Source of the DNA: Thalassococcus halodurans
GTDB lineage: Bacteria; Pseudomonadota; Alphaproteobacteria; Rhodobacterales; Rhodobacteraceae
DNA length: 64,000 nt
Assembly (NCBI RefSeq): GCF_900108225.1
Contig: NZ_FNUZ01000005.1
Location: 1 to 64,000, forward strand
Direction: 5' to 3'
Shown here: positions 26,614 to 35,932 of the stretch, in pieces
How the letters are laid out: each line of letters opens with the position of its first letter
How positions within the stretch are numbered: position 1 is the first letter of the stretch
The notes under the pieces: generated by a model
Databases searched by the model: none
Told to the model about the DNA's origin: nothing
What the model saw: the letters and a program-made list of their open reading frames with translations, nothing else
Made by a program: the position numbers and the translations under genes

Positions 26614-27585
26614 TCAAAATGAGAATTTGAGCTGGGTGGCACCCACAAACTGACCCTCGGGTTGGCCCTCAAATTCCTCTTGCAACCACGACGTGCCGTA
26701 GAAAAGGCTCAGGTTGCCACGCTGGAAATTGCCCCCTGCCCGCAGACGGGCGCGGGTTTCTTCCATTTCGGGGCCTGTGCTCTCGGGAAGATAGATGCTG
26801 CTTTCCATCTGGGTCAGGTCACCACCCAGCAAGAACGAAAAGCCGTCCTGTCCGCCACGGATCACCTCGTAGCGATGCCCTGTCACAGGATCGCGGACCA
26901 GCAGACCGCCCTGCCCATACTGGCCGAACGTCAGATCAAAACCGACGCGTCCTAGGGTTTCGTCGCCCACACGCAGTTCCGCAAAGGGGCGCACCTCGGC
27001 GATAGACCCAAGGCTGTAACCGCGCCCGACTTCGCCCACAAAGGTGGGATGAAACCCGTTTTCGATCTGGTTCGACAGAACCGACTGGCTGGGCGGGTTG
27101 ATCCCCATGATGTCGTGCATGGCCGTCTGCACCTGTGACACGCCGGTCTGCGGACCAGTCATCACCAGATCGGTGCCAAGCGCAATGTCCGCCCCGCCCC
27201 GCTGGAAATGGGTGTGCAGACCGAAGGACACGATGCCCGCATAGCGGCGGTCGTCGGGGTTGAAATACACAAGGTTGGACGGACCGATCACCCGACCATG
27301 GCTGCGCAATTCCAGAATGGCGCCCGCCTCGGTCGGCAGTTCGCCCATCCACGCAGGCCCCCAGATACGGCTTGCGGTGATGGACCCTGTCTGCCAGCGA
27401 TCCTCGAAATCACCCAACGTGTCGTTGGTCAGCAAAAGCCCGTAACCCAGCTTTTCCCGCGCTTGGGCCGAAGCACTATGCGTCATGCCAATCAACCCGA
27501 TCACCAACAGGGCGATCAGGGAAAGAACGGTTTTGCCGAAAGGCTGGCCTGCAAATAGTCGGAACATTGTGACTGCTTTTTTCAT
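26614..27585 (-). CDS. LpxR-like outer-membrane lipid A deacylase
   Basis: 323 residues. A signal peptide runs to about residue 40 (SASAQA). The LpxR-type active-site elements can be seen: Asn54-Asp55 in LLTNDTLGD, DRWQTGS at 62-68 and His157 in TAMHDIMG. The protein ends in QLKFSF, a C-terminal Phe typical of outer-membrane beta-barrels, and alternating hydrophobic strands fill the rest. LpxR removes the 3' acyloxyacyl group of lipid A. Whether this member has that activity is inferred. A 170-base A+T-rich gap separates it from the Hint gene downstream. Confidence 0.78.
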   Translation of the reverse strand: MKKAVTMFRLFAGQPFGKTVLSLIALLVIGLIGMTHSASAQAREKLGYGLLLTNDTLGDFEDRWQTGSITASRIWGPAWMGELPTEAGAILELRSHGRVIGPSNLVYFNPDDRRYAGIVSFGLHTHFQRGGADIALGTDLVMTGPQTGVSQVQTAMHDIMGINPPSQSVLSNQIENGFHPTFVGEVGRGYSLGSIAEVRPFAELRVGDETLGRVGFDLTFGQYGQGGLLVRDPVTGHRYEVIRGGQDGFSFLLGGDLTQMESSIYLPESTGPEMEETRARLRAGGNFQRGNLSLFYGTSWLQEEFEGQPEGQFVGATQLKFSF

Positions 27586-27680
27586 CGTTGGGTGTCCACT
27601 TGTTACCCTACGATGCCTGCAAACCCCGCGCCATTCCGACGGGAAACTTTGCCGGAAAAATCTACCAGCCGACGTTCAAA

Positions 27681-27706
27681 CGCAACAGGCCCCGAAGTGG
27701 GGCCTG
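27681..27706 (-). terminator. Terminator of the mnh operon
   Basis: CAGGCCCC (27686-27693) and GGGGCCTG (27699-27706) form an eight-base stem with a five-base loop. On the minus strand it is followed by TTGCGTTTG, a weak T run. It lies 16 bases after the mnhG stop. Confidence 0.7.
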
Positions 27707-27721
27707 CCTTTGTTTCGATGC

Positions 27722-28084
27722 TTAGGTTTCCTGCGTGTCGACCACCGCCTTGGTCGCCCATTGGGAATCCTCACTGGGCTGCGGCGGCTTTTGACAGGTG
27801 CCGGTATGGATATGCACCTTGGCGATGAACAGCGCCGAAATGGGCGCGGTCACAAACAGGAAGGCCATGATCAGGATGTGCTGGATGGTGCCGTGCCCGC
27901 TCAGAAAGGAATCGATCATCGCCGCCATCAGCAACGCACCAATTCCCAAAGTACCAGCCTTGGTCGGGCCATGCAGGCGCTTCATCGGCATATCCAGCTT
28001 CAGCAAGCCAAAAGAGCCCACAAAGGTGAACAGCGCCCCGATCAGCAGGCTAAGCCCGATCAGAATGTCAGCAAAACCGGTCAT
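27722..28084 (-). CDS. mnhG: Na+/H+ antiporter subunit G
   Basis: 120 residues with three hydrophobic helices and the family pattern GSFGLLKLDMPMKRLHGPTKAGTLG. It is the last gene of the six-gene antiporter operon and overlaps mnhF by four bases. MnhG is a small inner-membrane subunit needed for the assembled Mrp/Mnh complex. The C-terminal 20 residues are polar. Confidence 0.93.
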   Translation of the reverse strand: MTGFADILIGLSLLIGALFTFVGSFGLLKLDMPMKRLHGPTKAGTLGIGALLMAAMIDSFLSGHGTIQHILIMAFLFVTAPISALFIAKVHIHTGTCQKPPQPSEDSQWATKAVVDTQET

Positions 28085-28368
28085 TCGATGATGTCCCCCC
28101 GCAGCAAGAAGCGCGCATAGGCCACGGTGGACACAAAGCCCAGCATGGCAAAGATCAGCGCCGCTTCGAAATAAACCTGTGTGCCCTGATAGAGCCCCAC
28201 AAGAACGATCAGACCGATGCCGTTGATCACCATGGTATCAAGCGCAAGGATACGGTCCCCCGCCCCCGGCCCGATCACCAGACGCACCATCGCCAAAAGC
28301 TGGCTGACCGACACCGCCACAAAGGCGATCATCAACGCGTAGTCGGCAAAGACTTCGGGTGACATCAT
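28081..28368 (-). CDS. mnhF: Na+/H+ antiporter subunit F
   Basis: 95 residues from ATG 28368 (MMSPEVFADYALM); the longer frame to 28617 is an out-of-frame shadow of mnhE. The start overlaps the mnhE stop as ATGA. The RLVIGPGAGDRILALDTM loop is the family signature between helices 1 and 2, and three helices are present. Confidence 0.93.
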   Translation of the reverse strand: MMSPEVFADYALMIAFVAVSVSQLLAMVRLVIGPGAGDRILALDTMVINGIGLIVLVGLYQGTQVYFEAALIFAMLGFVSTVAYARFLLRGDIIE

Positions 28369-28868
28369 TCGAAAATCTCCTTCAGGCGGGCCTCGTAGCG
28401 CTGTTTGATATCGTCGCGCACAGCGTCTGCATCTTCTGCATCCAGTGCGTGAACCAGCAGGCAGTGGCCTTCGTCCGACAAATCGGCAGACACGGTGCCG
28501 GGAGTCAGGGTGATGGTGCCCGCCAGCATGGTGATCGCTTCGGGCGTTTTGATATCCAGCGGGACGTTGACCCACGTGGATTTCATCTTGGCGTTCGGTT
28601 TGGTCATCACGATCCACGCGACCTGAACGTTGGCCACCAGAATATCCCAGACCACCAACAGCGTGTAGCTGACCAGCTTGCCAAAGCGGATACCGCGCGG
28701 CACGTCCGGCCAGTAGGCCACCGTTGCCTGCGGGATCAGGATGCCAAGGATCGCACCGAACACGATGGTCCCAAGGCTGAGGCTGGAATTCAGGATCGCC
28801 CAGACCAGAATAAGGATCAGGGTCAGTGCAGGGTGCGGCAAAAGCCGTCGCAGGACTGAACGCGCCAT
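28365..28868 (-). CDS. mnhE: Na+/H+ antiporter subunit E
   Basis: 167 residues. Two N-terminal hydrophobic helices (LTLILILVWAILNSSLSLGT and the GAILGILIPQ region) are followed by a soluble domain with TITLTPGTVSADLSDEG, the family signature. It starts one base after the mnhD stop and is coupled to mnhF through an ATGA overlap. The C-terminal half is cytoplasmic. Confidence 0.93.
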   Translation of the reverse strand: MARSVLRRLLPHPALTLILILVWAILNSSLSLGTIVFGAILGILIPQATVAYWPDVPRGIRFGKLVSYTLLVVWDILVANVQVAWIVMTKPNAKMKSTWVNVPLDIKTPEAITMLAGTITLTPGTVSADLSDEGHCLLVHALDAEDADAVRDDIKQRYEARLKEIFE

Positions 28869-28869
28869 A

Positions 28870-30486
28870 TCAGTGTCCCTCCTTCTCGTCTGCTACGCCG
28901 TGGGCGTCGTCTTTTTTGTCGCCGTAGTCTTTGTCATGCGCATTGGACAGGTCCTTGCCCGGTGTTTCCAGAACTTCGGAAATATAGGGCTGCGGTGCAA
29001 ACAACTGGGCCGAGGTCGCCGCCAGATAGCGGTTGATCGGACCGGCCAGAACCGTATGAGCCACGATCAGCGCAATCAGCATGCCGATGGCGACGAACGG
29101 CAGAACCGGTGCCTTGGGCTGCTCCGGGACATCCTCGGACGGTTCTTCGGTGTCTGCAACCTGACGGGCCTTCCAGAACACGGTGGAGCCCGCACGACCG
29201 AAACCGACCACAGCAATCAGCGATGTGCCAAGGATCACGGCCCACGCCCAGACGACCAGTTCGGACGAATAGGTGGCGTTCAGGATCAGAAGCTTGCCGA
29301 CAAATCCAGACAGCGGCGGCAAGCCCGCCATCGCAATCGCCGCGACAAAGAACATGCCCGACAACAAGGCCGCACTCTGGATCGGTTTGGTCGCAGTCAG
29401 CGCCAGCCCCGCCTCGCCCCGCTGTTCACGCACCTGATCGACAATCAGGAACAGTGCTGCGGTCGCCAGTGTGGAATGCACCACATAATAAAGCGCGGCA
29501 GTGATGCCAGTTTCGGTGAACAGCGATACAGCCGTGGTCAGCATGCCCATCGACCCGATGACAGAAAAAGCCACCAGACGATCCAGCTGTTTCGCACCCA
29601 GAACGCCAACCATGCCGACGACAAGGCCGATCAGACCCAGCGGCATCAGCCACGTATCGAACAGTCCTTGAGTGATCTCCAACTCGGGCGGGAAGACCAT
29701 CGTGTAGGTGCGGATGATCGCATAGGCACCGACCTTGGTCATGATCGCAAACAGCGCGGCCACCGGACCGGGGGCCTCGGCATAGGACGACGGCAGCCAG
29801 AAGTGGATCGGCGCAATCGCCGCCTTGATCGCGAATACCAAGATCAGCAGAACAGCCGCCACGCGGATACCTGCGCTGCCCTCAGACTGGATCGCCGCGA
29901 CGCGGTTCGCCAGATCGGCCATGTTCAGCGTACCGGTTTCCGCATAAAGCGCGCCCAGCGCGAACAGGAACAGGGTCGAGCCCAGCAGGTTATACAGCAC
30001 GTATTGCGTACCCGCCTTCAGGCGCTTGGTGCCGCCACCGTGGATCATCAGACCGTAAGAGGCGATCAGCAGCACTTCGAAGAAGACAAACAGGTTGAAC
30101 AAGTCGCCCGTCAGGAACGCGCCCATGATGCCCATCAGCTGGAACTGGAACAGCGCATGGAAATGCTGCCCGCGTTTGTCCCAGCCAGAACCGATGGCAT
30201 AAAGCAGAACACACATCGCCAGAACGGCCGTCAGCAGAACCATCATCGTCGACAGGCGGTCGCCCACCAGAACGATGCCGAACGGCGCGGCCCAGTCGCC
30301 CATTTGATACAGCGTGATCGTGCCGTCAGAGGCATTCCACGCCAGACCGGCGGCCAAAGCCACCAGCGCCGTGGTGCCGGCAAGGTTGAACACCCGCTGG
30401 ATGGTCAGATGGAAACGCGCGACCAGAACGATAAAGGCCGCCAGCATCGCCGGAAGGACGATGGGCAAAGCAATCCAGTGGCTCAT
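28870..30486 (-). CDS. mnhD: Na+/H+ antiporter subunit D (NuoN/MrpD-like)
   Basis: 538 residues with about 14 hydrophobic helices of the proton-translocating NADH-dehydrogenase fold. Key conserved elements include the FFEVLLIASYGLM helix with its Glu, the KAAIAPIHFWLPSSYAEAPGPVAALF loop (in two parts) with its Lys, and GLPPLSGFVGKLLIL. A charged C-terminal tail of about 40 residues (KDYGDKKDDAHGVADEKEGH) extends beyond the membrane core. It overlaps mnhC by four bases. Confidence 0.95.
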   Translation of the reverse strand: MSHWIALPIVLPAMLAAFIVLVARFHLTIQRVFNLAGTTALVALAAGLAWNASDGTITLYQMGDWAAPFGIVLVGDRLSTMMVLLTAVLAMCVLLYAIGSGWDKRGQHFHALFQFQLMGIMGAFLTGDLFNLFVFFEVLLIASYGLMIHGGGTKRLKAGTQYVLYNLLGSTLFLFALGALYAETGTLNMADLANRVAAIQSEGSAGIRVAAVLLILVFAIKAAIAPIHFWLPSSYAEAPGPVAALFAIMTKVGAYAIIRTYTMVFPPELEITQGLFDTWLMPLGLIGLVVGMVGVLGAKQLDRLVAFSVIGSMGMLTTAVSLFTETGITAALYYVVHSTLATAALFLIVDQVREQRGEAGLALTATKPIQSAALLSGMFFVAAIAMAGLPPLSGFVGKLLILNATYSSELVVWAWAVILGTSLIAVVGFGRAGSTVFWKARQVADTEEPSEDVPEQPKAPVLPFVAIGMLIALIVAHTVLAGPINRYLAATSAQLFAPQPYISEVLETPGKDLSNAHDKDYGDKKDDAHGVADEKEGH

Positions 30487-30821
30487 GCCTGACCCTCCTT
30501 TTCGTCCAGATCGTTCACGTGATCATCATTGGCCCCCAGATAGGCGCCCAAGGCGATGACCACGACAACCGCCGTCATACCAAAGGAAATCACGATCGCG
30601 GTCAGAACCAGCGCCTGCGGCAGCGGATCGGTGTAGGTTGTTGCATCCGACAGGATCGGCGGCGCGCCCACTGTCAGACCACCGGATGCGAACAGAAAGA
30701 TGTTCACCGCGTAGGTCAGAAGCGACATGCCGATGATGACCGGAAAGGTCCGAAGGCGCATCGCCAGATACAGCCCTGCGGCTGTCAGGATGCCAATTGC
30801 ACTTGCGACAAGCAGTTCCAT
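30483..30821 (-). CDS. mnhC: Na+/H+ antiporter subunit C (NuoK-like)
   Basis: 112 residues from MELLVASAIGILTAAGLYL, with an AAGGAG ribosome site; the longer frame to 30935 is a shadow of the neighbouring gene. Three helices and the TDPLPQALVLTAIVISFG motif, shared with NuoK, are present. The polar Asp/Glu-rich C terminus is unremarkable. It starts one base after the mnhA/B stop. Confidence 0.94.
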   Translation of the reverse strand: MELLVASAIGILTAAGLYLAMRLRTFPVIIGMSLLTYAVNIFLFASGGLTVGAPPILSDATTYTDPLPQALVLTAIVISFGMTAVVVVIALGAYLGANDDHVNDLDEKEGQA

Positions 30822-30822
30822 A

Positions 30823-33690
30823 TCACGCAGCTCCTTCTTGGTTGGGAGTTTCTTCTTCGCGGGACGGATCGATATCCATCGGGTAATCGCTGTCCGGCAC
30901 ATGCGCACGGCGCGCCAGACGCGAGAAGCTTTCAAGCGACAGCATCACCGCACCGACAACCGCAAGGAACACGCCAAGGTCAAAGCCCATGGCCGAGGCC
31001 AGTTCGAACTTTTCCATCGGCGGGATGCGGAAGTAACCGAACGACGATGTCAGGAATTCGTGGCCTGTGAACCACGCGCCGATCCCCGTCAGGCCAGCCG
31101 CCAGAACACCTGCGCCAATGATCCCGTGGTACGGATACCGCTGACGATCAGACGCCCATGCGAAACCCGACGCCATATACTGCATCACCACCGCAATCGC
31201 GACGACCAGACCGGCGATAAAGCCGCCACCCGGTTCGTTGTGACCGCGCAGGAAGATGTAGACACCCACCAGCAGAACAACCGGCATCATGATGCGTGTC
31301 AGAACAACCATCATCGTCGGGTGACGGTCGCCCGCCAGCGGCTTGTCCGGCACACGGTTCAACAACCGCGCCCGCACAGGGCCGTTCAGCAACGTTTCTG
31401 TCAGCGCATAGATGACCAGCGCCGCGATCCCCAGAACGATGATTTCGCCGAAGGTATCAAAGCCACGGAAATCAACGAGGATGACGTTCACAACGTTGGT
31501 ACCTCCGCCGCCTTTGTAGGAATTCGCCAGATGGTATTCCGAGATCGAATTCTGCACGAAATCGCCCAGCAACAGATGATAGGTTAGCGCCGCGGCACCC
31601 AGACCGCCCAACACGGCGACAACGGCATTGCCCAGCTTGTGACCGGCGCTGCTTTCAGCAGGCGTCACATCCGGCAGGAAGTTCAGCGCCAACAGCATCA
31701 GGATGATCGTCACCACCTCGACCGAGATCTGCGTCATCGCAAGGTCAGGCGCGCTGAAATAGGCGAAGCCGACGGATACGACTGTGCCGATGATGCCCAT
31801 CAGGATCAGGGCAACCAGACGATCACGGTGTTTGAACACAAGGAACAGCGTCGCCGCGACCAGCGCCACCCAGCCCAGCAAGGCGACCTCGGTCATCGGC
31901 TGCGGTTCGAACACGCGGCCACCGGAATTGCCGGTCATCCATGCGTGCCCCGCCAGTGCCGTGATAGTCAGCGACAGGATCGCCGCGTAGCGGGTGAACG
32001 CGCCGTCATGCAGGGTGGCCGTGATCTTTTCCGCAAGACCCGCAAAGAACGCGATGATGCCTTCGAAGATCGTCTTGGCCTCGGGGCGCGGGGTGGCATC
32101 CCATGCCGCCTGCGCACCTTTGTGCATTGCCAGCAGGATCAGACCACCCGCAACCGCGATCATCGACATATAAAGCGGCGGTTTAAAGCCGTGCCAGATC
32201 GCAAGGTGATAATCGGGCACTGCATAGACACCGCCCAGAACTGCGCCAGCGACTGTCTTGACCAGCGGCTCGACCAGGAACGGTGCGACACCGATGATAA
32301 CAACCAGCGTCACCAACAGCGCGGGCGAGAACCACATGCCTTTGTTCGGATCATGCGGATGGCCCGGATAATCGTCGCGCTTGGGACCAAAGAAGGTGTG
32401 TACGATAAAGCGGAAGGAATAGGCCGCCGAGAATAGCGCGCCGAACGTGGCAATCGCAGGGACCAGCCAATGCGGCCCGAACAACTGCGTCTCCAGCGTT
32501 TCCTCCAGCATCATTTCCTTCGAGATGAAGCCGTTGAACAGTGGGATACCCGCCATCGACAGCGCCGCGACAGTTGCGATTGCTGCCGTGATCGGCATCA
32601 GGTGACGCAGACCGCCAAGGCGGCGGATGTCACGTGTGTGCGCCTCGTGATCGACAATACCTGCCGACATAAAGAGCGCCGCCTTGAACGTCGCGTGGTT
32701 CAGGATGTGGAAGACCGCCGTCAGCACACCAAAGGCCGTACCTGTGCCCAACAGCATGGTGATCAGGCCCAGATGCGACACGGTCGAAAACGCCAGAAGC
32801 GCCTTTAGATCGTGTTTGAACAGCGCAATCACCGCGCCCAGAACCATGGTGATCAGGCCCGCGGTCGTCACGATGTAGAACCACTCGGGCGTGCCGGACA
32901 GAACCGGCCACATCCGCGCCATCAGGAAGATACCGGCCTTCACCATCGTAGCCGAGTGCAGATAGGCCGAAACCGGCGTCGGCGCCGCCATCGCGTGGGG
33001 CAGCCAGAAATGGAACGGGAACTGCGCGGATTTGGTGAAACAGCCCAACAGGATCAGGATCAGCGCAGGCACGTACAGGTCGGACGACTGGATCGCCTCG
33101 CGGTTCTGCAGAATGACGCTCAGATCATACGATCCTGCGATCTGACCAAGGATCATCATGCCCCCGATCATCGCCAGACCGCCCATACCCGTCACAGTCA
33201 GCGCCATACGCGCGCCCTGACGGCCTTCGGGCAGGTGTTTCCAATAGCCGATCAGAAGGAAGGACGACAAAGATGTCAGTTCCCAGAACACCAGCAACAG
33301 CAGGATGTTGTCGGACAGAACGATGCCCACCATCGCGCCCTGGAACAGCAGCAGATAGGTGAAGAACTCACCCATATTGTCATTCCGCGACAGGTAATAG
33401 CGCCCGTAAATGATGATCAGCGTCCCGATGCCGAGGATCAGCGCCGCAAAGAACGCACCAAGCGGATCCAGCATCAGGGTCACATTCAACCCCAAGGCAG
33501 GAAGCCATTCAAACCGTTGGGTGATCACCTCTCCGGCCATCAGATCGGGGATGTTGGATATCAACCCGATCAAGGCAGTCAGCGTGACCGCAAGCGTTCC
33601 GCCAGCACAGGCCTGACGTCCGGCAGAGTTCAGAATACCTGGAAGAAGCGCGCCCAGAAATGGAAGGGCAACAATTAGAAGTAGCGACAC
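30823..33690 (-). CDS. mnhA: Na+/H+ antiporter fused subunits A and B
   Basis: 955 residues from a GTG start with GGAGG site (33695-33699). Residues about 1-780 are MrpA: NuoL-like helices with FWELTSLSSFLLIGYW, TKSAQFPFHFWLPHAM and the MrpA extension domains. Residues about 790-935 are MnhB (RIMMPVVLLVGVYIFLRGHN, GGGFIAGLVVAI). The A-B fusion is the usual layout of the alphaproteobacterial (group 2) type. It is the largest subunit and heads the mnhA/B-C-D-E-F-G operon, exporting Na+ in exchange for H+, fitting a marine habitat. Confidence 0.95.
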   Translation of the reverse strand: MSLLLIVALPFLGALLPGILNSAGRQACAGGTLAVTLTALIGLISNIPDLMAGEVITQRFEWLPALGLNVTLMLDPLGAFFAALILGIGTLIIIYGRYYLSRNDNMGEFFTYLLLFQGAMVGIVLSDNILLLLVFWELTSLSSFLLIGYWKHLPEGRQGARMALTVTGMGGLAMIGGMMILGQIAGSYDLSVILQNREAIQSSDLYVPALILILLGCFTKSAQFPFHFWLPHAMAAPTPVSAYLHSATMVKAGIFLMARMWPVLSGTPEWFYIVTTAGLITMVLGAVIALFKHDLKALLAFSTVSHLGLITMLLGTGTAFGVLTAVFHILNHATFKAALFMSAGIVDHEAHTRDIRRLGGLRHLMPITAAIATVAALSMAGIPLFNGFISKEMMLEETLETQLFGPHWLVPAIATFGALFSAAYSFRFIVHTFFGPKRDDYPGHPHDPNKGMWFSPALLVTLVVIIGVAPFLVEPLVKTVAGAVLGGVYAVPDYHLAIWHGFKPPLYMSMIAVAGGLILLAMHKGAQAAWDATPRPEAKTIFEGIIAFFAGLAEKITATLHDGAFTRYAAILSLTITALAGHAWMTGNSGGRVFEPQPMTEVALLGWVALVAATLFLVFKHRDRLVALILMGIIGTVVSVGFAYFSAPDLAMTQISVEVVTIILMLLALNFLPDVTPAESSAGHKLGNAVVAVLGGLGAAALTYHLLLGDFVQNSISEYHLANSYKGGGGTNVVNVILVDFRGFDTFGEIIVLGIAALVIYALTETLLNGPVRARLLNRVPDKPLAGDRHPTMMVVLTRIMMPVVLLVGVYIFLRGHNEPGGGFIAGLVVAIAVVMQYMASGFAWASDRQRYPYHGIIGAGVLAAGLTGIGAWFTGHEFLTSSFGYFRIPPMEKFELASAMGFDLGVFLAVVGAVMLSLESFSRLARRAHVPDSDYPMDIDPSREEETPNQEGAA

Positions 33691-34056
33691 GGGACCTCCT
33701 GCGGCGTGGCTGGGGATTCAGGCGTTAGTGCGAAAAATTCTGCAAATCCTCAAGACTAGAAGGAGCTTTTCCCCCAGTCTTTCGGATAGAATTGGTCCCG
33801 AAAGCGGAAAAATCCAGATTCCGGCGGATCGTTTCAGGGTTGAGCGGTAAAAAGGCGGTTACGCTGTTAAGGCCAACACAGGCCACTGGTCCACGGTTTC
33901 CAATCATCAAACGCCTCCTGCGATGGCGCAACCTGACCTCTGTGCTTTCGGCCAAAGCCGGCAGCGGGGGCGCGAGGGGTCAGGCAGCGCAACCTATGCA
34001 TGAGAACGGTCAGACACCCGTGAATTGTAGTGCGTTTGACTAACCCTTTCGGATTA
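33691..34056. other. Gene-free stretch upstream of mnhA/B
   Basis: About 366 bases between the 3' end of phnM and the 5' end of mnhA/B, both on the minus strand. The only open frames are short, mutually overlapping and without ribosome sites. It should hold the mnh operon promoter, but no promoter match is clear enough to place. Confidence 0.5.
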
Positions 34057-35196
34057 TCAAACCTGAAGTCCTGCCACCCATGTGCCGCGCACAATCGGCG
34101 TGTTGCCACGCGTGCCGACACGGATCACATCGGCCTTGCGGCCCTCGGCGATCCGGCCACGATCCATCAACCCGACCGCTGTTGCAGGCGCGGCGGTCAC
34201 GGTGCGCACCGCACGGGGCAGATCGCCCCACATCTCGGCCAATCTGAAGGCCGCAACGATCAGGCCGTAGGGCACATAATCGGACGACAGAATATCCAGC
34301 AGCCCCATCTCGGCCAGTTCCAGCGCTGATACGTTGCCCGAATGCGACCCGCCGCGAATGACATTGGGCGCGCCCATCATCACGGCGATCCCGTGATCGT
34401 GGCAGGCTTGCGCGGCCTCGACCGTGGTGGGGAATTCAGCCAGCTTGATCCCGTGCGCCGCCGATCGCGCGACCTGTTCGGCGGTCGTGTCGTCATGGCT
34501 GGCCAGCACAGCGCCAAAACGGTCTGCATTGGCAATTGCCCCTGCCTCATGCGCGTCGCCAAAACGGTCGCGCAGGCTTTTGAGGCTGGCGACATGTGCG
34601 ATGAACTGTTCGCCATTCATATTGTGCTTGCCGCGCACGTATTGTTCCAGCTTGGCCATATCGCGAAACTGGCGCTGGCCCGGCGTGTGATCCATCAAGC
34701 TGACCAGTCCGATCCGGTCATCCGGTCCGAACTTGGCCATTTCCGCCAGCAGGGTTTCCGAGCAAACCTCGGCCCGCAGATGCAATAGATGACGGATGCG
34801 CAGCGCCCCTGCATCCCGAAGCGCCAGCATTTCCGACGCCAGATCACGGGCGTATTCGGTATAGCGGCCTTCTTGGCTGGCGATCGACCCGACCCGCATC
34901 GCATCGAACACCGTGGTCACCCCGCAAGACGCCAGTTCGCCGTCATGGGCCAGAATGGCGGCCTCGTGTGGCCATTGGACCTTGGGTCGCGGTTGCATGT
35001 GACGTTCCAGATTGTCGGTGTGCAATTCAACCAACCCCGGCAGCAGATAGTCGCCGCGGAAATCCACCGCCCCCGCAGGCACCTTGTCGCCTTCGACAAT
35101 CGCGGCAATCGTGCCATTGTCGATTTCGACACGTCCGCGCATCACCCGATCAGGCAATACAATATGCGCATTGGCCAAAACGCCGTCACATGTCAT
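34057..35196 (-). CDS. phnM: Alpha-D-ribose 1-methylphosphonate 5-triphosphate diphosphatase
   Basis: 379 residues from MTCDGVLANAHIVLPDRVMRG, which matches the usual PhnM length and has AGGA ten bases upstream; in-frame ATGs up to 35250 are alternatives. The amidohydrolase metal motif is GLVELHTDNLERHMQPRP (HxD-type), with further ligands in LMDHTPGQ, LASHDDTTAE and the late SSDYVPYG. PhnM cleaves diphosphate from the triphosphate intermediate of C-P lyase phosphonate breakdown. The C-P lyase core genes are not in this window. Confidence 0.95.
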   Translation of the reverse strand: MTCDGVLANAHIVLPDRVMRGRVEIDNGTIAAIVEGDKVPAGAVDFRGDYLLPGLVELHTDNLERHMQPRPKVQWPHEAAILAHDGELASCGVTTVFDAMRVGSIASQEGRYTEYARDLASEMLALRDAGALRIRHLLHLRAEVCSETLLAEMAKFGPDDRIGLVSLMDHTPGQRQFRDMAKLEQYVRGKHNMNGEQFIAHVASLKSLRDRFGDAHEAGAIANADRFGAVLASHDDTTAEQVARSAAHGIKLAEFPTTVEAAQACHDHGIAVMMGAPNVIRGGSHSGNVSALELAEMGLLDILSSDYVPYGLIVAAFRLAEMWGDLPRAVRTVTAAPATAVGLMDRGRIAEGRKADVIRVGTRGNTPIVRGTWVAGLQV

Positions 35197-35242
35197 TTGA
35201 GGATCATCCTGAAGCGCCATCGAGGCCATAATAGAGGAATGC

Positions 35243-35932
35243 ATGTCCATGTCAGAATACTCGCGCTTTGCGGTTTACTTTTTGCCCGAAGGCGATCTGG
35301 CCGAATTCGGCGCAACCTGGTTGGGCTGGGATGTGGATCAGGGCGCGCCCGTAGCACAGCCCCGCGTGGATCCGCTGGGTGACAGGATCGAAAAAATCAC
35401 GAACAAGCCGCGCAAATACGGGTTTCATGCGACGATCAAACCGCCGTTCAGGTTGGCCGATGGCGTGTCGCAAAGGGATGTGGAAGACGCGATGGCTGAA
35501 TTCGCCTGCAGCTTTGCGCCTGTCCACCTGCAATCCTTGGCCCTGTCCCAGATCGGACGGTTCCACGCGCTTTGCCCGACCGGCGATGTGACCGCGCTGA
35601 ACGCCATGGCCGCGGCCTGCGTGACCGAGCTTGACCATCTGCGCGCACCTTTGACCGACGATGAACTGGCCCGCCGCCGCAAACACCGTCTGACCGATGC
35701 GCAAGACGCGCTGTTGGAAAAGTGGGGCTATCCCTATGTGCTGAACGAATTCCGCTTTCACATGACCCTGACCGGTTCGGTCAAGGACGCAGACCGCGAC
35801 GATGTTCTGGCCGCGCTGGACAGCGCCTTGCCGGACTTGCCGCAACCCTATGCCCTGCAGGGCATCGCGCTGGTGGGAGAACGGGCGGACGGGATGTTCC
35901 AAACGATCCATCGCTACACCTTTTCCGGATGA
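35243..35932 (+). CDS. DUF1045 2H-phosphoesterase-like phosphonate-associated protein
   Basis: 229 residues; AGAGGA ribosome site precedes ATG 35243. Two HxT/S-type motifs, GFHATIKPPF (about residue 52) and FHMTLTGSV (about residue 173), are the paired catalytic motifs of the 2H phosphoesterase fold (2'-5' RNA ligase-like). RYAVYFLPEG-like opening (here RFAVYFLPEG) and KPRKYGFHATIK are DUF1045 hallmarks. These genes sit beside C-P lyase genes across alphaproteobacteria; a role in opening or clearing a cyclic phosphate intermediate is inferred. It is divergent from phnM and overlaps the phnN 3' end by 19 bases. Confidence 0.82.
   Translation: MSMSEYSRFAVYFLPEGDLAEFGATWLGWDVDQGAPVAQPRVDPLGDRIEKITNKPRKYGFHATIKPPFRLADGVSQRDVEDAMAEFACSFAPVHLQSLALSQIGRFHALCPTGDVTALNAMAAACVTELDHLRAPLTDDELARRRKHRLTDAQDALLEKWGYPYVLNEFRFHMTLTGSVKDADRDDVLAALDSALPDLPQPYALQGIALVGERADGMFQTIHRYTFSG

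Noticed and set aside
28741-30492. 583-residue frame antisense to mnhD
   Set aside because: Shadow of the antiporter genes; Gln/Arg/His-rich with no fold signature.
33725-34043. Short open frames between phnM and mnhA/B
   Set aside because: Mutually overlapping, no ribosome sites, compositionally unlike coding sequence here.
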